Part shown: positions 34,010 through 45,725 of the stretch, in pieces
Position numbering within the stretch: position 1 is the stretch's first letter
How the letters are laid out: every line of letters starts with the position of its first letter
NCBI GenBank assembly: GCA_022702705.1
Contig: CM040431.1
Location: forward strand, 29,961,520-30,025,519
Length of the DNA stretch: 64,000 nt
DNA from: Papilionanthe hookeriana x Papilionanthe teres
Lineage: Eukaryota; Streptophyta; Magnoliopsida; Asparagales; Orchidaceae
Reading direction: 5' to 3'
The notes under the pieces: generated by a model
Database searches by the model: none
What the model saw: the letters and a program-made list of their open reading frames with translations, nothing else
Told to the model about the DNA's origin: nothing
Made by a program: the position numbers and the translations under genes

Positions 34010-34232
34010 AATAATGATACTCAATGTTAAGTGAGGTGTATATCTCTTTTTAATGTTTTACACTAAATTTTTACTTATAAAGTATAAAATATATTGATAT
34101 GATAGTTCTGTTGCAAACAACATTACTATACACAACACATCTGTTTTCAAACTGCAAAAACAAACAAACAACCAGCTTATCCGTAGCAGCTTCTTGTGGC
34201 AGCTACTGCGCAACAGCTCTCCAAACACCCTA
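34010..34232 (-). repeat. Right terminal inverted repeat
   Basis: Read on the minus strand it begins TAGGGTGTTTGGAGAGCTG and then follows the left repeat through the TATCAATATATTTTATACTT and CACCTCACTTAAC landmarks, with indels. Confidence 0.65.
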
Positions 34233-34638
34233 AATTTTTTGAGAATATTTTTCGCGCATGAACTGATGGAAACGAGGTAGATGGAGTAAACAAACTTCAA
34301 ATCATGTAAAAGAACATGTTTAGCGTTTGTTTTTAGTAATACTAAAATTTTGAATTTAAATATTTAATTTTTATAATTTGATGTTCTGTATGAAAACCTA
34401 TATTAGAATGGATATGCAATATTTTGTAAGAAATAAGTGAAAATCAAAGCACATTAGATTAATTGTATTTAATTCATGTAATTGATCAATAATTAAAGAA
34501 ATTAAAATTATGAGGGGATCAACATGTTTCTTGGAGCTTTCTTGGTGCCTGTGCGTAGTTTAGTCTTTTCTTCTTTAGGTCTTCATTTATTTTGAGATTT
34601 TGGCTTGATTTTCTTAATCAGGCTTCCTTATTGGATTC

Positions 34639-35960
34639 TATGGCGACGTCCTACAAAGAGGTGGTGGCAAGTAAACCTGTGGGTACAGAGGATTTCATCT
34701 TTCCGTCCGTCTTTCATGAGAATTTGAGGGATTTTGATGCTAATGGCCTTCTTAAGAAGGCTTCTCGGAAGAACTGTAAATCTGCCATTTTCTTTACTAA
34801 AGAAGACACTGATATTCTCATGGAGCCTTTACGTTTCACCTTGATTGGTAAATTTTCATTCGGGCGCCCTAAATTTGATATTATCCGTAAATTCTTTACT
34901 GATTTGCATTTGGTTGGCGGTTAGAAGTTGGGTTGATTGATAACAGGAATCTGATGATTAAATTGCAAATGGAAGAAGACTATGCTTCTTTATTTGCTAA
35001 AAAAGTTTTAATCATTGAGAAGTTTTATGTGAAACTTCTTAAATGGAATCCTAATTTCTATCCCTCTGAAAAATCTCCTATTGTGCCTATTTAGATTCGT
35101 GTTACTGGTTTAAAACTTCAATTCTTTAACCAACTTGTTCTTTATTCTATTGGTGAGATTTTTGGCAAACCTTTAAAAATCAATGTTGCGTCGATTGATC
35201 AATCTAAACCTAATCTAGCGCGGATTTTGGTTGAGAGGGATGTTACTTTGAGTTTACTTGATTGCATTTGGTTAGAAGATGCTAATATAGGTTATTGGCA
35301 AAAAATTGAAACTGAATTTGTGCCGCATTATTGTTCTCATTGTAAAATTTTTGGTCACCTTCTTACTCATTGCTTTCATGCTCATCCGGAGTTGAAACAA
35401 ACTAAGAATGTTTCTATGCCTTTTAAACCTGTTTCTAAAAGTAGTACGGAGAAACAAGTTACTTCTGATATGGAAAATATTGATATTAATAAAAACGTTA
35501 ATAGTATTATTATTTTGCAACATTTTGTGCCGGTTACTAAGGTTTTTAATTCTCTTCTAAATTTGGATATTAGTACTAACGTGATAGACTCTTCTTTAAA
35601 TTCAAAATATGGTGTTGATTCCCATAGTGGTGCTAATGTTATTCAAGGTAATGTTGGCAATACTTCTCTTGCTGTGGTTCAAGAATTTGTAGATGATGCT
35701 TTGCATGTGGTTAATAATGGTGTTCTTGAAAAATCTGCTTCTGTTTTGGATGTTAATCCTTGCACGATGTTGATGAATAAAGACTGTATTGTTCCTTATG
35801 AATTTATCCAAAGGAATATTCCCAATGATAAGAATATTCTTAATATGGATAAGCAACTGGTGTTACATTCTAGGCATAATTTGGAAGGAAATATTGCTCT
35901 TACTCGTTTTGAATTAGAAGAGGGCTGGATGATACAAAAATCATCAGGAAAAAAAAATTA
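34639..35960 (+). pseudogene. LINE ORF1: RNA-binding Gag-like protein (DUF4283 plus zinc knuckle)
   Basis: The first ATG is at 34639 (MATSYKEVVA). The N-terminal ~95 codons fit the DUF4283 domain of plant L1 ORF1 (LRFTLIGKFSFGRPKFDIIRKFF). After a frameshift near 34925, the text IEKFYVKLLKWNPNF and GLKLQFFNQLVLYSIGEIFG continues the domain. A CCHC knuckle follows at about 35325-35385 (YCSHCKIFGHLLTHC). ORF1 proteins coat LINE RNA. A TAG at 35092-35094 stands where the family has tryptophan. With the frameshift it is inactive. Confidence 0.8.
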
Positions 35961-36060
35961 GAGGTAACAGGGAACTCAGTTATCTTCATCCTGAAGCAAA
36001 GGATTGAAGTTCCTCATTCTCAAGTGCTTATTCCTGAGTCTCCTTCTGGTAATATAGTTA

Positions 36061-38405
36061 TTGACGAAGTTTAATACTTTAATTTGGAATGTGCGGGGCA
36101 TTGCTAAAGTTTGTGCTTCTGATCGTCTAAATAACTTGATTCATAATTATAAGTTTAATTTTTTGAGCATTCTTGAGCCCTTGGTTGCTGCTGATAATAC
36201 TGCTAAATATCTTAGGAGATTTGGTAATTTCAACTATTTTACTAATATCAATAATGAGATTTGATTTTTATGGAGAGACTTTTTGAAGGTTGATATTCTT
36301 ATCCATCATCAGCAATTACTTCACATCAGGATTCATCATGCTCAGGAATCTTTTGTTTTTACTGTTAATGCTGGTTGTTCTAAAATTGCTCGTCTTGAAA
36401 TTTGGAATTTGATTACTACTATTAATCCTTCTCATGAAGCTTGGCTTATGGTAGGGGATTTCAATATGATTACTTCTATTTTAGAGGAAAAAGGCGGTTG
36501 TAGTCCTAACTTGAAACTCATTGATGAGTTTAATAACATGTTGATGAATGTTGGGCTTTACGATCTGAGTTATCATGGCAATTGTTTCGCTTGGAATAGA
36601 GGAAAGGTTTTTGAGAGGCTTGATAGATATGTTGCTAATTCCAATTGGATCAATCAATTTTACTTGCATATGGTTTATCACTTGCCTTTTACGGCTTCTG
36701 ATCATACTTTTATTCTTCTTAAAGTTATGATTATTGATGCTGTAAACAACTATCATTTCAAATTTTACAATATGTGACTTAATCATCCTACTTATACTCA
36801 GTTTCTTAAAGATAATTGGAGGGGGATTGTGAATGGCAATTCTGGTTATAAACTCTGGATGTTGCATAAGCAATTTGCCAAAGCTCTTAAGCATTGGAAT
36901 TGGAATGTCTTCGGGAATCTGCATAAAAATATTGCTAATCTTGAAGTTAAAGTTAAGAATTTGGAGTTTGATTTTGCTAACAACGTTATTGCTTTAGATT
37001 CTTTAATTCAGGGTCAGGAGCAGTTGAATGAGGCTATCTCTTTGGAAGAGCAATTTTATGCTCAAAAAGCAGCTAAGAGTAATTTTTTGAATGGTGACAG
37101 GAATACTAGTTTCTTTCATGCTTGTATTAAGAACAAAAGACAGGCTAATTGGGTTGCTAAAATTGTCAAAGCTGATGATTCTATTCTTCATAATAATGAT
37201 GATATTGTTAATGTTGGAATTTCTTATTTCACTGATACTTTCAATAATAACGGGGAATCTCTACTTCCTATTGATCCTGCTGTTTATTATGGAATTCCTG
37301 AAATTAACAATAATTTGCTTACTTGTATTCCTAGTTGTTCTAAAATTAAAGAGACCATTGATAAGATGAAAAACGACAAAGCTGCTGGTCCTGATGGTTG
37401 TACAGTGGAATTCTATAAGAATGGTTGGGATATTCTTCATAAGGATATCACTGAGACTATTCAAGATTTATTTCGTGGTAAAAATCTTCCTACTTATTTT
37501 AAATCCTCTAATATTGTCTTAATTCCCAAGAAACATAATGCTACTAGTTGGGATGGTTTTCGACCTATTAGTTTAAATACTGTGTTGTCTAAGATTATTT
37601 CTAAAAGCATGGTGAAACGTTTACAGCCTGTGCTTCATGACATCATTAGTATGAATCATTCTGCTTTTATGAAAGGTATGAACATTTGTGACAATGCTCT
37701 TATTGTGCAAGAGCTTCTTTTAGATATTGATATTAAAAAAAGAGGTGGTAATATTCTTTTTAAAATGGACATTCAAAAGACGTTTGATACTATCTGGTGG
37801 GAATTCATTATGGATATTTTTAATGCTATTGGTTTCAATAATACCTTCTGCCAGATTATTTATCGTATTCTTTAGGGTAATTTTTATTCACTTCTTATTA
37901 ATGGTGGCAAACATGGTTTTTTTAAAGCTACTAAAGTTATAAAACAAGATGATCCTTTATCCCCTTATATTTTTTTATTGCTTTTGATTACTTATTTAGA
38001 TGCTTAAATGTTTTGTTTAATTCTACGCCTTCCTTGAATTACTATCATAGAAGCCATCTAAATATTAGTCATCTCTACTTTGCTGAAGACTTAATCTTTT
38101 TTACTAATGCTAATAAACATTATATTAAGAATGTTTGGGAGTTACTTTTGAGACTTCAGAAAACTTCTGGTTTATGTTTTAATACCTCCAAATGCTCTTT
38201 CTATAGTGCTAAGCAAATTTCTGTTTCTAAAAGACAGTGGATTTCTGATTTCACTGGTTGTAATGAGGTTATGCTTCCTTTAACTTATTTGGATTTTACT
38301 TTGAATAAGGGTCGAAATCGAAGTGATCTTTTCTTGGGTTTGGTTGATAAAATCAAGACTAAGATTTTTTCTTGGGAGAATCATTTTCTTTCCTTTGGTG
38401 GACGT
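36061..38405 (+). pseudogene. LINE ORF2, first part: endonuclease and reverse transcriptase
   Basis: The AP-like endonuclease begins FNTLIWNVRGIAKV and shows MVGDFNMI, ERLDRYVAN and TASDHTFILL. The reverse transcriptase shows FFHACIKNKRQ, DKAAGPDGCTVEFYK, FRPISLNTVLSKIISK, HSAFMKGMNICDNALI and MDIQKTFDTIWWEFI. After stops come DDPLSPYIF and then ISHLYFAEDLIFF. The catalytic pair is FAED at 38079-38090 instead of the family's YADD, so the first Asp is lost. In-frame stops lie at 36262, 36775 and 37873, each at a conserved tryptophan position, plus a frameshift near 38005. ORF2 nicks target DNA and copies the LINE RNA there. The Athila-like element interrupts it after 38405. Confidence 0.9.
38401..38405 (+). 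repeat. Target-site duplication GACGT, left copy
   Basis: It is identical to 51249-51253. Five bases is the expected length for Ty3/gypsy integration. Confidence 0.95.
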
Positions 38406-39929
38406 TGATCACAGAAAAATATGTTAAAAAATTCATACCTATTTTTGATGAAATTGCACTTTAAAGAAAGGTATTTTATTTATTTTATTGCAGGAATAAA
38501 GATTTATTGGTGATAGAAGCAAAATGCATGAAATAGAACAAATTTGGATCAAAAAAGAAGAGATTCATGCAAATATAACTACTTCGCCGACGGCGAGATC
38601 GTGAGGAGAAATTTCTGAAGGAATTATAACTACCTCGCTGACAGCGAGCCCGAGCCCGTCGACAGCTAGATCGCGCGGTTTGAAGACCTTCTAGAAGCCC
38701 CGCTGACGGCGAAGTCGTTTCCCGCCGACGGCGAGCTAGTTCAAAATGCATATACATTGAACCTGGACAATTTTGAAGAGGTGTTTAAGCACCCCTTGGA
38801 CCTTTGCTTACCTCTATAAATAGAGGCCGAATTCTAGAGTCTTAAGTGTGTCTTTTAAGTCTTCTGTGAGTCTATTTCTAGTGTCTTAAGTGTAGTTTGA
38901 GTGAGTTTAGTGAGTTTATTAGTTTAATTGAGTACTATTTAGTTGTTGTACTAGAAGGAAAAGTCAAAGGAACTTCAAGGAGTATGCTTAGGAAGGAAAT
39001 TAAGATAAGTATCTTTGTTTATTGTTTTTAACTTTAAATGAAATCCATGCTTTGTTTTATTCTCATGCATTCTGAGTAGTTTTCTTAGTCTTTCTCCTTG
39101 TTTATGAAAATTATGTGGTGATGAAATTAAATAAAGGCACTTAATATAATATAAATAAATTGTGATAATTTTTACTTAAAACTTAATTTACTTTCAATCC
39201 GATCGATTGAGTAGTTAAAATATGTTGAATTATCAACTATAGTAAAAATTACATCCAATATTTAGGGAAATCAAAAGCCTTAGAAGGAGGGTGCTAATAA
39301 ATAGGGAAATATTAATTATCGGGCGTAGAATTGGATATTTTAGTGTGACAGATTAAAATACTAAATTCGATCCTACTGTTTGAGAGTCGAAGTGTAGATG
39401 TTAGCCCTCGGGTGAGGGGAACGTAAGAGCTACGAAGTGGCGGCAGTATCCTCCCAGCTTGTACCGCGATTCAGTAATCAAACATAGGATTAGTCAATGT
39501 TCTTTGCACCTGGTCCAAAGGGTAAAGAATAGGAATGCTCCTATTTGTCACAATACAATTTAAAAAAAATTCTAATTAAATTCATCATTTCACTTAATTT
39601 TCTAAAAACAAGGAGAAGGATACTTTTTCTGAATTAATTAAATCAACTTATTTTAAGCATTAGTTTACTTTAGTTTATTATAGTTACTTAGAATTTTTGT
39701 TCACTTTATTAAGTAATTCCTTTAAATTTAACTGATAACAATTCTGTTAAAAACTTCCCTGTGGGATCGATAACCAGGACTCCACTAGAGCCTTGTATTA
39801 CTCGATACGATACATATACTTGTGTAGAATCCACATTATACATTAAATTATATTCCTATATTTAAAGCGGGATCAAGTTTTTGTTCCGTGGCTATAAACA
39901 TAAATTACATACATACAAAAAGTGGGTCA
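38406..39929 (+). repeat. 5' LTR
   Basis: It starts TGATCACAGAAAAATATG and ends AAAAAGTGGGTCA. It matches 49735-51248 nearly base for base, apart from two indels of over 20 bp in the GC-palindrome cluster and clustered changes at about 39410-39475. GC-rich palindromes occupy 38583-38745. A TATA box (CTATAAATAG) lies at 38814-38823. Confidence 0.95.
38814..38823 (+). promoter_or_regulatory. TATA box in the 5' LTR
   Basis: CTATAAATAG lies inside a perfect 6-bp inverted flank (CCTCTATAAATAGAGG). It is about 410 bases into the LTR and downstream of the palindrome cluster, which fits the U3/R junction. Confidence 0.7.
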
Positions 39930-39935
39930 AGTTTT

Positions 39936-39953
39936 TGGCGCCGTTGCCGGGGA
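39936..39953 (+). promoter_or_regulatory. Primer binding site, tRNA-Asp
   Basis: TGGCGCCGTTGCCGGGGA starts six bases after the 5' LTR. It is the usual primer site of Athila-type elements. Confidence 0.9.
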
Positions 39954-40012
39954 AGTAAAGAAATTATTTACTAAAGTAACAGACTTAGCTAAAAATTTAT
40001 TTTAAAAATTGT

Positions 40013-41640
40013 ATGCGAAAATTTGGAAACGAAAATTTAATACCTTACGATTCAAAATTAGAGCGTACAATTAAAAGAATTAGAAAACAAAAAAGAGAAA
40101 TTATAAATTTAACGCAAATGGCAAATATTCCTGAAAATCAAAATAATAATCAACCAAGACCATTACGAGATTATGCCAACCCTACATTAGATGAAATTCA
40201 TTTAACTATTCAAAACCCTTATGTAGCTGCTAATTCATTCGAACTTAAACCTGCAATTATCCAAATGGTACCAAACAATTAATTTCGTGGTTCACCTACT
40301 GAAGATGCTAACTTACATCTTGCTAGTTTTTTAAAACTATGTGTTACTTTTAAATATAAAGGAGTATCTAACGATGCTATTAGACTTAGACTTTTTCCTT
40401 TTTCTTTAAGGGATAAAGCTAAAATGTGGTAAAATTCGTTAGCACCTGGATCTATTAAAACTTGGGGAGAATTATCACAAAAATTTCTATCCAAATATTT
40501 TCTACCATCTAAAAGCTGCTAAGCTTAGAAACAATATAACTTATTTTAGTCGATTTGATGGAGAGTCAATATATGAATCTTGGGAGAGATTTAAAGAACT
40601 TTTAGGAAATGCCCGCATCATGCTTTACAGGATTGGTTAATTATTCAAACTTTCTATAATGGATTAGTAGGATCTTTAAGATCAATCATCGATGCTGCTG
40701 CTGGAGGATCATTAAAGTCAAAACCATTTGATGAAGCCTATGCACTAATGGAAGAAATGGCAACTAATAATTTTTAATGGCCTGTTGATAGATTAAATCC
40801 GAAGAAAATAGCTAGTATTCATGAAAATGATGCACTATCTATGTTAGCTTCACAAATTGCTGCTATATCTAAAAAATTAGATCAATTTGGAATGAATTAC
40901 TCTCCAACTATATTAGAAGAAAATTCATTTGGACAACTTATAGAATCCCGATCTCGATATGAAACAATTAATGCAATTAACAACGGACCTAATAATCCTT
41001 ATGCAAATTATTATAATCCTGGATGGAAAAATCATCCTAATTTTAATTGGAATAATAATACAACTAATCAACCATGGATAAATAATATGACACAACAATC
41101 AGGAAATCCATCTAATCAAGGAAATCCTAATTATAAAACCAACTATCCACCTGGATTTAATAATAATAACCCTCAATTTAAAGATAAGAAATTATCTATA
41201 GAAGAATTAATATTAAATATGGGCCAACATCTACAAAATCAAGGAAATCAATTACAAATACAAGGAAATCAATTACAAAATCAAGGAACAGTTATCAAAA
41301 ATATTGAAACTCAACTTGGACATATCACTACTACACTTAATAACAGAATACCTGGAACATTTCCTAGTAATGTGGAAATAAATCCTAAAGACAAGGGAAA
41401 TGAACAAATTAAAGAGATACAATTACGAAGTGGAAAAGAATTAGAACCTCAAATTCAGAAAGAACTTGAAAGTCAAAAAGAGGAAGTGGAAATTGAAAAG
41501 GAAAAGAATCAACAAGATCCAAATTTAGAAAATCCTTTAATACCTATGAAAATTTCTGTTGAAAAACCTCACCACCATTTCCTCAACGACTAATTCAACA
41601 TAAAAAAGACAAACAATTTGCTAAATTCCTTGAAATTCTA
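40013..41640 (+). pseudogene. gag: Retrotransposon gag
   Basis: The ATG at 40013 (MRKFGNENLIPYDSKLE) parallels the relative's gag. The RPLRDYANPTLDEIHLTIQN and FELKPAIIQMVPNN blocks come first, then the gag core RLFPFSLRDKAKMW. AAAGGSLKSKPFDEAYALME and NNF-WPVDRLNPKK follow, then a long Asn/Gln-rich open stretch (40841-41593, 250 codons) with tandem QGNQLQ repeats and QLRSGKELE before the protease. Stops near 40280, 40430 and 40775 and a frameshift near 40520 break it. It would form the virus-like particle shell. Confidence 0.9.
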
Positions 41641-41685
41641 AAGAAATTAACAATAAATATTCCTTTCGTAGAAGCTTTAGAACAG

Positions 41686-42236
41686 ATGCAAAACTATGTA
41701 AAATTCATAAAAGATATTTTAAATAAAAAAAGAAAATTTACTGATAATGAGATGGTTGCACTTAGTGAAGAGTGTAGTGCTTTAATTCAAAAAAAGCTTC
41801 CTGATAAGTTGAAAGATCCCGGTAGTTTCACTATACCCCGAAGTTATTGGAGAAAAATTTTATGGAAAAGCTTTGTGTGACTTAGGAGCGAAGCATCGAT
41901 CTAATGCCTCTATCAATTTTCAAGAGATTAGGATTGGGAGAAATTTCACCTACTTCGGTAACTCTTCGATTACGCGATCGTTACGTTACATATCCTATAA
42001 GAGTTATTGAAGATGTATTAGTAAAAGCGGATAAATTTATCTTCCCTGTAGATTTTATTGTTCTAGATATGGAAGAAGATACAAAAATTCCTATCATTTT
42101 AGGAAGACCATTTTTAGCCACTGGAAAAGCGATGATCGATGTTCAGAAAGGAGAATTAACTATGAGAGTAAATGATCAAAAAGTAACTTTTAATATTGCT
42201 AAATCAATGAAATATCTGCTTGCTAGAAAAAGATGA
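41686..42236 (+). pseudogene. Retropepsin-like protease, frameshifted in the active site
   Basis: KKLPDKLKDPGSFTIP leads to the active site, where the text reads LCDLGA and then shifts frame at about 41888. It resumes as MPLSIFKRLGLGEISPTSV and continues to IPIILGRPFLATGKAMIDVQ. The equivalent region of the relative at 3361-3843 is uninterrupted. The frameshift falls directly on the D-L-G-A-S motif, which inactivates this copy. Confidence 0.85.
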
Positions 42237-42539
42237 TGAGTGTTTTCGAATGAAAGTACTCGATCAATTACAAAAAGAACATTTTAAGGAATATTATGAA
42301 GAAAAATTAGAAAAGGAAAATATTGAATTAATTGAAAAATCCGATATAAATGAAAAAATTAGATTATATTCAAGAGAAATATGAATTTTTGGATAACACA
42401 GAAAACACTGAAAATAATATAGTTCCATCAATTATTAAACCTCCTGAACTTGAGTTAAAAATGTTACCTAATCATTTGAAATATGCTTGCTTAGGAAATT
42501 CTTCGACTCTACCGAGTTATTATTTCATCTGAATTAAAT

Positions 42540-43480
42540 GAATCTCGAAGAACAAAAACTTTTAGATACATTAAAAAAATATAAGAAAATTTTTGGTTGG
42601 ACCTTAGCGGATATCGAAAGGAATTAGTCCTTCGATCTGTATGCACGAAATTATTTTAGATAATGAACATAAACACTAAAGCGGATCCACAAAGGAGATT
42701 AAATCCGATAATGAAAGAAGTAGTTAAGAAAGAAATTTTAAAATGGTTAGATAATGGTATTATATATCCTATTTACGACGATGCTTCAGTAAGCACAATT
42801 CACTGTGTTACCTAAAAAAGGAGGAGTGATTGTCAAAGCTAATGAAAATAATGATCTTATCCCTATAAGACAAGTCACCTGGATGACGAATATGTATTGA
42901 TTATAGAAAATTAAACACAATCACCAGAAAAGATCACTTCCCTTTACCATTTCTAGACCAAATGTTAGATAGATTAGCTGGGACACAAATATTTTTGTTT
43001 CTTAGATGGATATACTGAGTTATCATCGAATACAAATTGCTCACGAGGATCGAGATAAAACTACATTTACTAGTCCTTATGGAACTTTCGCTTTTCGAAT
43101 AATGCCTTTTGGATTATGTAATACACCTGCAACATTCCGGAGATGTATGATGTCATATTTAGTAAATTAATTGATAATGGAATAGAAGTATTTATGGATG
43201 ATTTCTCTGTATTCGGAACAACATTTGACACATGCTTAAATCATCTTGAAAAGGTATTTGAAGTATGTGAGAAAACTAATTTAGTTCTAAATTGGGAGAA
43301 ATGTTAATTTATGGTTACAGGCGGCATTGTATTAGGGCATAAAATTTCAAAAAAATGCATGGAAGTAGACCCTGCAAAAATTCAGGTAATAGCTAAATTA
43401 ACACCTCCAACTACGGTAAAAGGGGTAAGAAGTTTTCTTGGACACATTTGGATTCTACGAGCACTATATTAAAGATTTTT
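42540..43480 (+). pseudogene. Reverse transcriptase, catalytic motif intact, frames broken
   Basis: KKYKKIFGWTLADI marks the N-terminal border. YHRIQIAHEDRDKTTFTSPY, GTFAFRIMPFGLCNTPATF and EVFMDDFSVFGTTFDTCLNH follow. The metal-binding FMDD is intact at 43191-43202. Several stops and shifts lie at 42600-43000 and near 43310. The relative has FMED at this motif. Confidence 0.9.
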
Positions 43481-44180
43481 CAAAAATTACTAAACCTCTA
43501 TGCCAACTTCTTGAAAAGGACAAGAAATTTGAATTTACTAATGAATGCCTGAATGCTTTTGAATGATTAAAAGATAAATTAATTACGACACTTATAATAG
43601 TTTCACATAAGCTGGGAGAAACCATTTGAACTTATGTGTGATGCTTAGTGATTATGCTTATAGGAGCGATTCTTGGGCGAATATATGATAAGATTTTCAA
43701 AGTTATATATTATGCTTAGTAAAACTCTAAATAATGCCGAAATAAATTATACGATTCTTGAAAGAGAATTATTAGCGATTGTATATGCTTTTAATAAATT
43801 TAGGCATTATCTAATATGAACTAAATGCATTGTACATACGATCACTCTGCTATAAAATATTTAATGCAAAAGAAAGAGACTAAACCAAGATTAATCAGAT
43901 GGATATTATTAATGCAAGAATTTGATTTTGAGATCATTAACAAAAAGGGAATTGATAATCAAATTGCTGATCATTTATCAAGATTAGAAAATCCTGAATT
44001 ATCTAATATTGATAATGAAATTTTAGACAGTTTTCCTGATAAAAAACATTATAATATTAATGAGTTGAAAATACCTTGGTATGCTGATATAGTAAATTAT
44101 ATTGTAAGTGACATTTTACCACCTATATTAACTTTGCAACAACAAAAAAAATTCATTCACGATACTAAATCATACTTTTA
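43481..44180 (+). pseudogene. RNase H and pol linker
   Basis: PFELMCDA, NNAEINYTILERELLAIVYA and DHSAIKYLMQKKETKPRLIR are the RNase H blocks, spread over two or three frames. IADHLSRLENPE marks the junction to integrase. The 118-codon frame 43825-44181 covers the C-terminal part. Confidence 0.85.
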
Positions 44181-45368
44181 GGATGAACCATACTTATATA
44201 AGCAATGTAATGATCTAATTATTAGAAGATGTGTACCTTATGAAGAAATTGAACCAATTATTCAAAAATGTCATATTCTGATTTTGGAGGACATTTTAGG
44301 ACAGATAAAACTGCATATAAAATTCTACGATACGGATTCTACCTGGCCTACTCTATTTAGAGATGTATATAGATATATCAAAACTTGCGATAAATGCCAA
44401 AGAGTAGGAAACATTTCAAGAAAAAATGAAATGCCTCAAAATTGTATATTAGAAGTTGAAATTTTTGATGTTTGGGGATTAGATTTTATGGGACCTTTTA
44501 TTCGTCATTTGGAAACTTATATATATTAGTAGCTGTTGATTATGTTTCCAAATGGATTGAAGCACAAGCTTTATCTAGGTGTGATGCTAAAAGTGTTTGA
44601 AAATTTTTAATGAAAAATATTTTTACTAGATTTTGAATGCGAGAGTGATTATCAGCGACGGAGGAACTCATTTTAGAAACAAATACATTCACGAAACTAG
44701 TGGAAAAGTTTAATATTATGCATAAGATATCGACTGCTTATCATCCATGAACTAATGGATTAAGTGAAGTTTCTAATCGAGAGATTAAACGTATATTAGA
44801 AAAGTACGCAAACCACTAACGAGTCGGTCGGTACATAAGACTAGACAACTGCATTATGGGCATACGGAGTCGCTTATAGAACTCCGATTGGAATGACTCC
44901 TTACGAGCTTATATATGGAAAAACTTGCCACTTACCGATCGAACTAGAACATAAAGCATATTGGGCGATTAAAGAATTTAATTATAATATGATAGAAGGT
45001 TGGTGAGAAGAGATTGTTGCAATTAAATGAATTGGAAGAATTAAGGAATGAATCATATGATAATGATAGGATTTATAAAGAAAGAATGAAATTATGGCAT
45101 GATCGGAAGATTAATCGAGAGAAATTTTGAACCATGATGAGAAGTTTTGCTTTATAATACTTAGATTGAAATTATTTCTGGAAAATTGAAATCTCGATGG
45201 TTAGGACCTTTCATCGTAACTCAAATATTTTCATATGGAACTATAGAGATTGAAGATCCAAAAACGGGACATAGATTTAAAGTAAATGGACATAGATTAA
45301 AACCATATTTCAAAAATAGACGGCCGAATTTTAAAGAGGTTTTAATGCTTAGTCAACTCGAACACTAA
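44181..45368 (+). pseudogene. Integrase
   Basis: The zinc-binding region keeps KTCDKCQRVGNISRKNEMP but the upstream histidines are diverged. The catalytic core shows GLDFMGPF (first Asp), ISDGGTHF (second Asp, about 44650-44680) and SNREIKRI (Glu, about 44775). The C-terminus KSRWLGPFIVTQIFSYGTIE with FKVNGHRLKPYF is open at 45186-45368. Stops near 44530, 44600, 44760 and 45005 break it. Confidence 0.85.
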
Positions 45369-45585
45369 CTGAACTCAGGTCGAGCTGACGACGTTAAACC
45401 AAGCGCTTTTTGGAGTCGACCCATAGTAGTCTTTTATTTTTATATATCTACATATTAGTGAATCTATATTATTAAAATAAATCTTACTACTCAAATTCTT
45501 ATTTAGAATCATCACAAAAATTGAACTTATTATATGAGATCAGAAAATATTCAGACCAGAGCGAAAACGGGCGATTTTTACGAAT

Positions 45586-45706
45586 CTCGCCGACAGCGAG
45601 CCCGATCCCGCCGACGGCGAGATCGTGGACCATTACTCATTCAGTTTTATAACTAAGTCGCCGAAGGCGAGGAACTTCCCGCCGACGGCGAGGTAGTTTA
45701 AAATTT
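45586..45706 (+). repeat. GC-palindrome cluster upstream of the first extra reading frame
   Basis: Four near-copies of CTCGCCGACGGCGAG occur in 120 bases of otherwise AT-rich sequence (CTCGCCGACAGCGAG, CCCGCCGACGGCGAG, GTCGCCGAAGGCGAG, CCCGCCGACGGCGAG). The LTR clusters carry the same units. Confidence 0.85.
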
Positions 45707-45725
45707 GGTTTCTTAAAGATTTTTC

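Larger units (their letters stand above)
26098..34232. mobile_element. DNA-transposon-like region with long terminal inverted repeats
   Basis: The ends at 26098 and 34232 are inverted copies over roughly 300 bases. Outermost, GGGTTTGTTTGG faces GGGTGTTTGG. Inside, ACAAAACTGTTATAACAATA faces ACAGAACTATCATATCAATA, and CACCTCACTTAACAgTGAaTATCA faces the same with three changes. Further in, both arms hold C/A- versus G/T-rich repeats and a purine-rich gene-like segment in opposite orientation (28085-28590 and 32740-33010). No transposase is recognised and no clear target duplication was found. The terminal GGGtgTTTGG type occurs in PIF/Harbinger and hAT families, so I do not assign the superfamily. 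An additional related end, CAGCTTAT-style, lies at about 28048-28078, so nested or composite elements are possible. Confidence 0.55.
34512..38405 (+). mobile_element. L1-type LINE, 5' part, interrupted
   Basis: The LINE carries ORF1 (34639-35960) and ORF2 (36061 onward). It is cut in the reverse transcriptase by the Athila-like element and resumes at 51254. The codons for FLSFGGR end at 38405, and VTILKSVLTSLPLYTLQ starts at 51254 in the same frame once one GACGT copy is removed. Domain order is that of plant L1. The 5' limit is approximate; AAAATTAT occurs both before 34512 and after the 3' tail near 53130 and may be a short target duplication. Confidence 0.9.

Noticed and set aside
33389..34024. 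211-codon minus-strand open frame rich in His, Thr and Pro
   Set aside because: It is fully explained by the G/T minisatellite on the other strand and shows no domain.
38485..38757. Arg/Ser-rich 90-codon minus-strand frame
   Set aside because: It is produced by the GC-palindrome repeats in the LTR.
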